From Halieaceae bacterium (GTDB taxonomy: Bacteria; Pseudomonadota; Gammaproteobacteria; Pseudomonadales; Halieaceae): a stretch of DNA of 11,076 nucleotides. Under the pieces are notes generated by a model. It made no database searches. It saw nothing but the letters and a program-made list of their open reading frames with translations, and was not told the DNA's origin. Below, in pieces: positions 6,647 to 11,076 of the stretch. A program made the translations under genes and the position numbers. How positions within the stretch are numbered: position 1 is the stretch's first letter; each line of letters begins with the position of its first letter. The stretch covers positions 1 through 11,076 of the forward strand of contig QXYP01000071.1 of NCBI GenBank assembly GCA_009886815.1, given 5' to 3'.

Positions 6647-7245
6647 CAACGGGCCTAGTAAGTCCCAAAAGGTGCGCAGATTCTCATGGTGACCGCCACA
6701 ATGACGGACTGAAGCTTCATGACCTGAGTCTTGCCACCCGTTCAGGTGTCAGAGGGGTTAAGGCTAGCGAATGGCTTATCGCCCAGTCATTGCACCAAGA
6801 ACTAAAGACCCATGAACTACAGCCGCCTGAACTACAGCCCAATACCCTTGTAGAGCTGCCAGGCAGTCGCCTGCTGATGGCACTAAGCACACGGGAATTT
6901 TGGCTCTTGGAACCCGAAACTGAAGCTCAAGCGTCTCCAATTCCATCGGGCCACTGCGCACCGGGGGTGTGGCCGTTGTATAACCAAAATAGCCACGCTT
7001 GGTTGGTGCTCTCAGGAGAGCCCCGTGCCGAGATGATGGCGAAACTGTGTGGTGTCGACCTACGCATCGAAGCTTTTCCTGTTGGTACCGTCGCTCAAAC
7101 GCAAATGGCATTGGCTTCGGTGGTCATTGCGCATCATCTGTGGCGTGATGAAGCTGTATTTTCGCTATTTGTAGATCAAAGCCTTGCTGATTTCGCTTGG
7201 GAAGCATTGCAAGACGCTATGGAAGAGTTCAATTCGGTTCAATAA
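6643..7245 (+). CDS. soxG: Sarcosine oxidase, gamma subunit
   Basis: This is the 200-residue fourth subunit of the heterotetramer, with a structural role. Conservation in the family is weak, but position, size and several landmarks fit: Leu-His-Asp-Leu-Ser (24-29) then Arg-Ser-Gly-Val-Arg-Gly (33-38), a Glu-Leu-Pro-Gly-Ser-Arg-Leu segment near 71-77, a Cys-Gly-Val-Asp-Leu (136-140), the Gln-Thr-Gln-Met stretch near 152-155, and a C-terminal Ala-Trp-Glu-Ala-Leu helix. The ATG overlaps the soxA stop (ATGA) and has GAGG at 6631-6634, 8 nt ahead. The first 22 residues look unlike the family and may be a lineage-specific extension. A short tandem repeat lies at 6813-6839. It is the last gene of the operon; the next gene converges from the other strand. 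Confidence 0.93.
   Translation: MTTGLVSPKRCADSHGDRHNDGLKLHDLSLATRSGVRGVKASEWLIAQSLHQELKTHELQPPELQPNTLVELPGSRLLMALSTREFWLLEPETEAQASPIPSGHCAPGVWPLYNQNSHAWLVLSGEPRAEMMAKLCGVDLRIEAFPVGTVAQTQMALASVVIAHHLWRDEAVFSLFVDQSLADFAWEALQDAMEEFNSVQ
6813..6839 (+). repeat. Short in-frame tandem repeat in soxG
   Basis: TGAACTACAGCC occurs twice, 15 nt apart (6813-6824 and 6828-6839). It encodes two copies of a Glu-Leu-Gln-Pro unit at residues 58-65. It looks like a recent slippage duplication in a linker, without effect on the frame. Confidence 0.7.
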
Positions 7246-7330
7246 CCTCACTCTGACCGGCTCTCGGAATAAACGGTGTACGTCCGGACCTGCGCTCTAG
7301 GCTCTAGAAAACCTGGCAACATCACGCTGC

Positions 7331-7358
7331 AAAAAATGCCCCGCTCAACGCAAAGCAT
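7331..7358 (-). terminator. Candidate intrinsic terminator of the hydrolase gene
   Basis: Read on the minus strand, ATGCTTTGC (7358-7350), loop GTTGA (7349-7345) and GCGGGGCAT (7344-7336) form a 9-bp stem that includes three G-U pairs, followed directly by five more T residues. The hydrolase stop codon lies in the loop. On the plus strand the G-U pairs become C-A mismatches, so it would act only on the minus-strand transcript. I see no comparable plus-strand terminator for soxG in 7246-7344. Confidence 0.5.
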
Positions 7359-8268
7359 CACTCAACGCGTGCAAGAAGCTGCGATTCAAACGATCACTAA
7401 TGGCCGCCGTCGGTGTGAACACCTCACCGGCGTGATACATGCCGGGGAACAGTGCCAGTTCTGTGGGTACATTAGCCGCCATCAGCCGGCGCGCATAGGC
7501 CATCACCTCGTCTCGAAACAGGTCTTCAACACCCACGTTAAGGTAGGCAGGAGGAAGACCCGACACATCGCTAGCCCGTGCTGGCGCAGCCATAGGCGAC
7601 GCGGCTTCACCGGGAGTGCCATTTAAGTACATTTCCCAAGCACTGAACGAGGCATCACGTGTCCAAATGGGATGATTCTCAATTTGCCCCGAGTCAGTCG
7701 CGTGTAAGTTATCGAGCATGGGGTAAATGAGCAGCTGCAGGCGCAGCGGATAATTCGCAGCCTCGCGATTTTTCAGTGCCAACCCTGCGGCAAGCCCGCC
7801 ACCAGCGCTGGCACCGCCAATGGCGACACAGCTTGGGTCAATACCCAATGAGTCGGCCTCCTGCATAATCCAGCTCAGTACGTTGTAACAGTCGTTTAAG
7901 CCCGCCGGAAACGGCTGCTCAGGGGCCAGACGATAATCTACAGAGAACACGGTGACGTCACATTCATGGGCAATCGTCATAGAACGCTCATCATCTGCAG
8001 CGCCCATAACATAGCCGCCACCATGAATCCAAAGCAGTGCAGGCTGCATGGAGCGCTCATCTTTACGATAGACGTGTACCGTGACAGGCCCCTCTGGGGT
8101 GCCAACCTCCTCGACTCTCCGAATCAATCCGCTAGGGGGTACAGGCCTGGGTGTTTCAGCCATTAATGCCCTAATTTCAAGAATATTGTCACGGGAAATA
8201 TTTAAGGCTGGAAAGCTTTCGAGGATGGGCAACAACTCGGGGTCGAGCCTGCTGTAATCGAGTTTCAT
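7345..8268 (-). CDS. Alpha/beta-hydrolase, hormone-sensitive-lipase (family IV) esterase type
   Basis: This 307-residue soluble hydrolase has no signal peptide and is of typical length for bacterial family IV esterases, which cleave short-chain carboxylic esters or lactones. The oxyanion-hole motif His-Gly-Gly-Gly is at 82-85. Asp-Tyr-Arg-Leu-Ala-Pro-Glu at 111-117 is another HSL-family hallmark. The nucleophile is Ser154 in Gly-Ala-Ser-Ala-Gly (152-156). Asp249 in Val-Glu-Asp-Leu-Phe-Arg-Asp-Glu and His279 in Met-Tyr-His-Ala-Gly-Glu complete the triad. AGGAGA at 8283-8278 lies 9 nt before the ATG. It is 35 nt downstream of the Ldh2-type oxidoreductase gene on the same strand and probably shares its transcript, so the two may act in one pathway, for example opening an ester or lactone made or used by the oxidoreductase. 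The natural substrate cannot be read from the sequence. Confidence 0.93.
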   Translation of the reverse strand: MKLDYSRLDPELLPILESFPALNISRDNILEIRALMAETPRPVPPSGLIRRVEEVGTPEGPVTVHVYRKDERSMQPALLWIHGGGYVMGAADDERSMTIAHECDVTVFSVDYRLAPEQPFPAGLNDCYNVLSWIMQEADSLGIDPSCVAIGGASAGGGLAAGLALKNREAANYPLRLQLLIYPMLDNLHATDSGQIENHPIWTRDASFSAWEMYLNGTPGEAASPMAAPARASDVSGLPPAYLNVGVEDLFRDEVMAYARRLMAANVPTELALFPGMYHAGEVFTPTAAISDRLNRSFLHALSDALR

Positions 8269-8303
8269 AACGTACTATCTCCTGCCAATAAACGACGCTG
8301 GCA

Positions 8304-9305
8304 TCATTCCGCCCGTGCCAGTTCGGTGATTTGATCAATCAGACTCTGAGGAACCTCTACCCCATCGACTTCATGTTTAGCTCGAAGTTGCGCGCGACGC
8401 TCGCCCGGAATACGAACCTCATTGTCTTCGGTGAGTGCTGCAAACATCGTTTCCAAGTGGGCAACAAAATTGCCGGCCAGGAAGTTGGGATCTACAGCAA
8501 TAATTGTCTGCCCTACGTTTGGCGGCCCACCTTCGGTATTGGCAAACATAGAGGCCTCGTAGGAACAGTTACTGCCGGTCAACACGCCTGCGAGTACGTC
8601 TACCATGAGCCCCAAGCCAAAGCCCTTGGGCCCACCCATGGGTAATTGCGCCCCTTTTAAACCCGCTGCGGGGTCTGTTGTCGGGTTGCCCTGAGCATCA
8701 ATCGCATGTCCCGGTTCAATCTCTCGACCCTCTGCTGCTGCTTTCACTAAGTTCACCCGCGCTGTAGAAGCGGTTGCCATGTCGACAACTAGGGGTTCGT
8801 CTGTACCCCTAGGTGCGCCAAAAGCAAAAGGGTTAGTGCCAAAAAAAGGCACTTTACCGCCGTGGGCAGCGACCGCTTTAGAGCTATTAGCAAACATCAG
8901 CGAAACCAAACCCTGCTGAGCCAACCGCCTAACAAACCAACCCAGTACACCGGCCGAGGACGATTGATGGATTGCCAGCATGGCCACACCCTGCTCTCTC
9001 GCGGTTTCGATCAAGCGCTGCTCACCCACCATGTAGGCATGGTGGCAAAAACCAAAGTCAGCATCGACTACGGTTGATGCTGCCGATGTCTTGACGATAG
9101 CGGGCTGTGCATTGGGTTTTACTTTGCCCACTTTGAGGTGTTTTAAATACAGATGAATGTAGCCCAAACCGACATTACGAATGCCCTCGGCCTCGGCCTC
9201 AGCGATCTCCGCGGCCACTATGGCAGCCTGTTCCTCACTGGCACCAACAGCAAGTAGCGACTCCTGACAAAGGGTCTCTATTGCTTGCAACGACAGAACA
9301 GGCAT
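8304..9305 (-). CDS. Ldh2-family (malate/L-lactate dehydrogenase-like) oxidoreductase
   Basis: This is a 333-residue cytoplasmic member of the Ldh2/MDH2 superfamily, unrelated to classical LDH/MDH. Its members reduce 2-keto acids or cyclic imines (malate, lactate, diketogulonate, Delta1-piperideine-2-carboxylate, N-methyl amino acid formation) with NAD(P)H. Clear landmarks are Gly-Thr-Asn-Pro-Phe-Ala-Phe (156-162), Val-Asp-Met-Ala-Thr-Ala-Ser (174-180), a Pro-Thr-Thr-Asp-Pro segment and a glycine-rich Gly-Gly-Pro-Lys-Gly-Phe-Gly-Leu stretch. It is unusual in the N-terminal active-site segment. Asn44-Val45-Gly46-Leu-Gly-Tyr49 stands where characterised members have Ser-His-Gly-Val-x-Arg, and Ser-Ser-Ser-Ala-Gly (115-119) stands where Ser-His-His-Phe-Gly is usual. 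So catalysis or substrate must differ from the textbook enzymes. AGAGGAA (9318-9312) sits 6 nt ahead of the start. It is probably the first gene of a two-gene operon with the esterase. Confidence 0.9.
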   Translation of the reverse strand: MPVLSLQAIETLCQESLLAVGASEEQAAIVAAEIAEAEAEGIRNVGLGYIHLYLKHLKVGKVKPNAQPAIVKTSAASTVVDADFGFCHHAYMVGEQRLIETAREQGVAMLAIHQSSSAGVLGWFVRRLAQQGLVSLMFANSSKAVAAHGGKVPFFGTNPFAFGAPRGTDEPLVVDMATASTARVNLVKAAAEGREIEPGHAIDAQGNPTTDPAAGLKGAQLPMGGPKGFGLGLMVDVLAGVLTGSNCSYEASMFANTEGGPPNVGQTIIAVDPNFLAGNFVAHLETMFAALTEDNEVRIPGERRAQLRAKHEVDGVEVPQSLIDQITELARAE

Positions 9306-9488
9306 GGGCGCTTCCTCTTTTATTTTTGCTTTATCGGGACACTGCCTATAAGCAGTGCATCGCTACACCCTACGCAACCGGGTGATTGGCGGCACATTAT
9401 GTCGCATTCTCGGTTTAAGAAGAAATTAAACAGCCACAAAATCAGTGGATATCCCTTTCGCGCTCAAAGGGCGATCTGGGCTCACTGG
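9306..9488. other. Intergenic region upstream of the Ldh2-type gene
   Basis: This holds the dyad at 9340-9357, a minus-strand CATAAT (plus ATTATG, 9396-9401) that could be a -10, and a 6-bp hairpin (CCCTTT at 9453-9458, AAAGGG at 9466-9471). A plus-strand frame from ATG 9399 to 9524 would give 41 very basic residues. It has no good ribosome binding site, runs through the terminator of the opposite gene, and is not called as a gene. Confidence 0.4.
9340..9357. promoter_or_regulatory. Candidate operator dyad upstream of the oxidoreductase gene
   Basis: CACTGC (9340-9345) and GCAGTG (9352-9357) are a perfect 6-bp inverted repeat around a 6-nt AT-rich centre, 34 nt before the start codon. The centre reads TTATAG on the minus strand, which could be part of a -10 element. 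A dyad of this size fits a dimeric repressor site, but a leader hairpin is also possible. No convincing -35 partner was found. Confidence 0.4.
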
Positions 9489-9518
9489 AAAAGGGGCCTG
9501 CAGGACACACAAGCCCCT
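9489..9518 (-). terminator. Intrinsic terminator of the secreted Met-rich protein gene
   Basis: Read on the minus strand, AGGGGCTTG (9518-9510) pairs with CAGGCCCCT (9500-9492) in a 9-bp GC-rich stem with one G-U pair and a 9-nt loop, followed by further T residues (9491-9489). It begins 27 nt after the stop codon at 9545. There is no T-run on the other side, so it works for minus-strand transcripts only. Confidence 0.75.
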
Positions 9519-9544
9519 AGTTAGTCGCTCTAGTATTAGTAGCT

Positions 9545-10165
9545 CTACTTTGGTGCCGATTCCGGTTGATATTGATAGTAACCCGTTACCGGAATCATGA
9601 GGTGCGCGTAGTCGGTGCCGGCAAACATGACGTAAGGCGCACCCGTGGTAAAATCCGTAGGAAAGTGTGCCAAGGTTGCGGGGTCCTTGGGCATCAGCAT
9701 GAGGTGCGGGCCCGACTCAATCCATTCTCCAGGGACAGCATCTTCCTCGTTAAATACCGCGGGCTTCGTATTGTCCTCACCCATATCGCCGTGCAGCATC
9801 CACATAAAAGTGTCACGGGTCATGGTGGGTTTTTCACCCGCCATATAGCCCATCATCCAATTCATTCCCTCGCCGTCGTGGCAGGCTGCCATCGCTTCGT
9901 GGGCTGATCCCCAGCCGGCCTCAGGCACTGGCCGTGGATTGGCCGACTGGCAGGTCCAACCATTACTGCCCTCTCGCCGTATTGACCCGTCGGTACCTAG
10001 AATGGTCGCCGAGTTGCCAATAAATGCCGGTGCCGCTGTACTGAAAGCTTCTATCTGCCAAGCTGCCGATCGGTGGTCTTCAGCATCGGTACTGGCATGG
10101 TGTTCAGCCAAGGCGTGATGTGCCATTAAGGTTAAAACGCACATTGTGAGGATTTGTCTTTTCAT
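9545..10165 (-). CDS. Exported Met/His-rich protein of unknown function
   Basis: The 206-residue product begins with a clear Sec signal peptide: Met-Lys-Arg, a hydrophobic core to about residue 15, and a predicted cut after Ala-Leu-Ala at 18-20. The mature protein is expected in the periplasm or outside. The mature part has two cysteines (72 and 95) that could form a disulfide, and a Met-dense stretch at 101-128 with eight Met plus Trp103, Trp122 and His125. Conserved-looking pieces are Gly-Ser-Asn-Gly-Trp-Thr-Cys (66-72) and Ser-Gly-Pro-His-Leu-Met (151-156). I recall similar uncharacterised proteins in marine proteobacteria, but no named domain. AGGAG (10177-10173) lies 7 nt before the ATG. 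A good terminator follows the gene and it is divergent from the ABM-like gene, so it is likely a single-gene unit. Metal or small-molecule binding is possible but not shown. Confidence 0.85.
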   Translation of the reverse strand: MKRQILTMCVLTLMAHHALAEHHASTDAEDHRSAAWQIEAFSTAAPAFIGNSATILGTDGSIRREGSNGWTCQSANPRPVPEAGWGSAHEAMAACHDGEGMNWMMGYMAGEKPTMTRDTFMWMLHGDMGEDNTKPAVFNEEDAVPGEWIESGPHLMLMPKDPATLAHFPTDFTTGAPYVMFAGTDYAHLMIPVTGYYQYQPESAPK

Positions 10166-10374
10166 CGCTTTTCTCCTGTCGTTTTGGGATTACATTGCCG
10201 TTAGGTATGACACAAAAAAGGTTAATTCGCCAACGGCTACGGGCTTCACTCCACTAATTTTCTTTTAGTTTTACCAACTGGGTCTCCATCTTTAATTGCA
10301 TTGGGTTAAAGTCATCCCACAACCCGACACAATCACAGCTCACAAGTTGTTAAGACATTGATGGAGTGAATGCC
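10166..10374. promoter_or_regulatory. Divergent promoter region between the two exported-protein genes
   Basis: About 210 bases must carry promoters for both directions. For the minus-strand gene, TGTAAT (plus ATTACA, 10189-10194) matches the -10 consensus at five of six positions, about 24 nt before the start codon, but no good -35 is seen. GCCGTT (10197-10202) and AACGGC (10232-10237) are inverted around 29 nt, and GGGTT (10303-10307) and AACCC (10321-10325) around 13 nt. Either could be regulator sites, but such short arms arise by chance. No clear plus-strand promoter was recognised. Confidence 0.35.
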
Positions 10375-10848
10375 ATGAAACGGTGCCCTATTGTTTTCCT
10401 TACGGCCTTTTTATTATTCACGGGTGCGGGTCACGCGGCCTCTTCCGAAGAAGACGCTAGTGGCGCTAGCAAGCCCTTTGTGCTCATTGCCAGGCTCCAC
10501 GCCTTACCCGGCCAATCATCCAAAGTCATTGCATTATCTGATGCTGCCGACAAAGCGGTGAAGGCCAGCGAACCGGGCATGCTGCTCCATACCTTTGATC
10601 GAGACCCCAACGATGCGCTGGGTTTTGTGTGGACGGAGGTGTATGCCAACAGCCAAGCCCTCGAGTTCCATTTGCAGAACCCTGACCTCATCAAATATCT
10701 TGAAGAAGTGGGGCCGTTCCTCGATGTGTTTACCGTTGAACTTTATGGCAGCGTCTCAGACTCAGCCGTTACTATGCTTAAGGCCACGGGCACACCCACT
10801 AAGCACTACAAAACAGAGCTGGGTTATATTCGCGATCTCAAGCAGTAA
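10375..10848 (+). CDS. Exported antibiotic-biosynthesis-monooxygenase-like (ABM-fold) protein
   Basis: I place the start at the ATG at 10375, with GGAG (10363-10366) 8 nt ahead. A GTG at 10366 in the same frame overlaps that ribosome binding site and is less likely. The 157-residue product has a Sec signal peptide (Lys2-Arg3, hydrophobic 6-17, predicted cut after Gly-His-Ala near 21). Residues about 35-125 form a dimeric alpha+beta-barrel ABM domain, seen in the Ala-Arg-Leu-His-Ala-Leu-Pro-Gly strand, Glu66-Pro-Gly-Met-Leu, Glu88-Val-Tyr-Ala and the His99-Leu-x-Asn-Pro segment. ABM proteins include quinol monooxygenases that work without cofactors, but the fold is also used in stress or haem-related proteins, and an exported member is less common. 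The divergent partner is also exported, so both may serve the same envelope process. Confidence 0.87.
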   Translation: MKRCPIVFLTAFLLFTGAGHAASSEEDASGASKPFVLIARLHALPGQSSKVIALSDAADKAVKASEPGMLLHTFDRDPNDALGFVWTEVYANSQALEFHLQNPDLIKYLEEVGPFLDVFTVELYGSVSDSAVTMLKATGTPTKHYKTELGYIRDLKQ

Positions 10849-10893
10849 GCGTTTGCATGGCGACTGCCGCCCTCATGGGTATGAGCCGTTTGC

Positions 10894-10922
10894 CACCGTT
10901 GTTGACGGTGCCTTTGGATTTT
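10894..10922 (+). terminator. Weak candidate terminator after the ABM-like gene
   Basis: The 6-bp stem CACCGT/ACGGTG (10894-10899, 10905-10910) with a 5-nt loop is followed by CCTTTGGATTTT, 46 nt after the stop codon. The stem is short and the T-run broken, so efficiency is doubtful. Confidence 0.3.
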
Positions 10923-11055
10923 GAGCGTTTAAGCGCCAAACCACTCACCGTGATTAACCGACGTCACTCCCTGCGGGCTGCGTTAAGGTAAGGGATTATT
11001 GGAAACGCGTAATAGTTTACTAGCCGGCTGTATGGCCCCGCGTAAACGTCTGCTG

Positions 11056-11061
11056 TATACT
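11056..11061 (+). promoter_or_regulatory. Candidate -10 element of a gene beyond the right edge
   Basis: TATACT matches the sigma-70 -10 consensus at five of six positions and is followed by a very GC-rich discriminator. That combination is common at stringently controlled promoters of tRNA, rRNA or ribosomal genes. No good -35 was found 16-18 nt upstream (bases near 11032-11038 are GC-rich), so this is weak. Confidence 0.3.
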
Positions 11062-11076
11062 CGGCGCTCGCGGATA

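Larger units (their letters stand above)
10849..11076. other. Non-coding right end of the window
   Basis: I see no gene here on either strand. It holds two small hairpins: CTCAT/ATGAG with a 4-nt loop at 10872-10885, and CACCGT/ACGGTG with a 5-nt loop at 10894-10910. The second is followed by a T-rich but interrupted stretch and may weakly terminate the ABM-like gene. A -10-like TATACT at 11056-11061 precedes a GC-rich run to the right edge. Confidence 0.4.

Noticed and set aside
7281..7288. GTCCGGAC palindrome and nearby CTCTAG repeats after soxG as a terminator
   Set aside because: There is no stem of useful length and no T-run on the plus strand.
7276..7626. Plus-strand open frame of about 116 codons
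   Set aside because: It lies mostly antisense to the hydrolase gene, has no recognisable protein features or ribosome binding site, and crosses the hydrolase terminator.
8331..8645. Plus-strand frame of about 104 codons within the oxidoreductase gene
   Set aside because: It is a shadow frame; the minus-strand gene has full family motifs and a good ribosome binding site.
9453..9471. CCCTTT/AAAGGG hairpin upstream of the oxidoreductase gene
   Set aside because: It is a short stem with no T-run and no position tying it to a gene start; kept only as a note in the intergenic entry.
9399..9524. Possible 41-residue basic protein on the plus strand (longer frame from 9285)
   Set aside because: Lys/Arg-rich and superficially protein-like, but it lacks a ribosome binding site, starts in the upstream region of an opposite gene, and ends inside a well-formed minus-strand terminator.
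9566..9907. Plus-strand frame of about 113 codons opposite the Met-rich protein gene
   Set aside because: The minus-strand gene has a signal peptide, ribosome binding site and terminator; the opposite frame has none of these.
1..11076. CRISPR array, tRNA or rRNA genes, insertion sequence ends, prophage or defence genes
   Set aside because: I found no regularly spaced repeats, cloverleaf-like or rRNA-like segments, transposase or integrase motifs, or known defence domains on either strand.

Overview
The window reads as chromosome of a free-living, probably marine gammaproteobacterium. This is an inference from protein style, the moderately GC-rich base composition and gene content; no taxonomic marker gene is present. 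There are no rRNA or tRNA genes, CRISPR arrays, insertion sequences or phage genes. Most of the space is ordinary metabolic coding sequence.

Region 1 (left edge to 7245, + strand) is one tightly packed catabolic operon. It starts with the end of an uncharacterised gene that resembles DUF3726 proteins. A divergent BCCT-family transporter follows, then the four subunit genes of a heterotetrameric sarcosine oxidase in the order soxB-soxD-soxA-soxG. soxD/soxA and soxA/soxG overlap by ATGA, and soxB/soxD are 9 nt apart. Two short unannotated reading frames (37 and 30 codons) fill the gaps before the transporter and before soxB, so the chain is nearly gapless from 3 to 7245. The likely logic is import of an N-methylated amine or betaine by the BCCT protein. 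The flavoenzyme then demethylates it oxidatively, giving the demethylated amine, H2O2 and 5,10-methylene-tetrahydrofolate. Several usually diagnostic residues differ from the textbook enzymes: the SoxD zinc cysteines, a SoxB residue next to the substrate lysine, and the BCCT aromatic box. The true substrate may therefore not be sarcosine or glycine betaine.

Region 2 (7331-9357, - strand) is a two-gene unit: an Ldh2-family NAD(P)H-dependent oxidoreductase followed 35 nt later by an HSL-type (family IV) alpha/beta-hydrolase. It has a candidate operator dyad upstream and a candidate intrinsic terminator overlapping the hydrolase stop codon. The oxidoreductase lacks the usual Ser-His-Gly and His-Phe-Gly motifs of its superfamily. 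The unit converges on the sox operon.

Region 3 (9489-10848) holds two divergent genes for exported proteins. One is a Met- and His-rich protein of unknown function (- strand, with a convincing intrinsic terminator). The other is a signal-peptide-bearing antibiotic-biosynthesis-monooxygenase-like (ABM fold) protein (+ strand). About 210 bp between them must carry both promoters. The last 228 bases are non-coding as far as I can see and end in a -10-like element followed by a GC-rich stretch, possibly the promoter of a gene beyond the right edge.

I see no clearly new defence or mobile system. The most notable material is the divergent transporter/sarcosine-oxidase module and the two small ORFs embedded in it.
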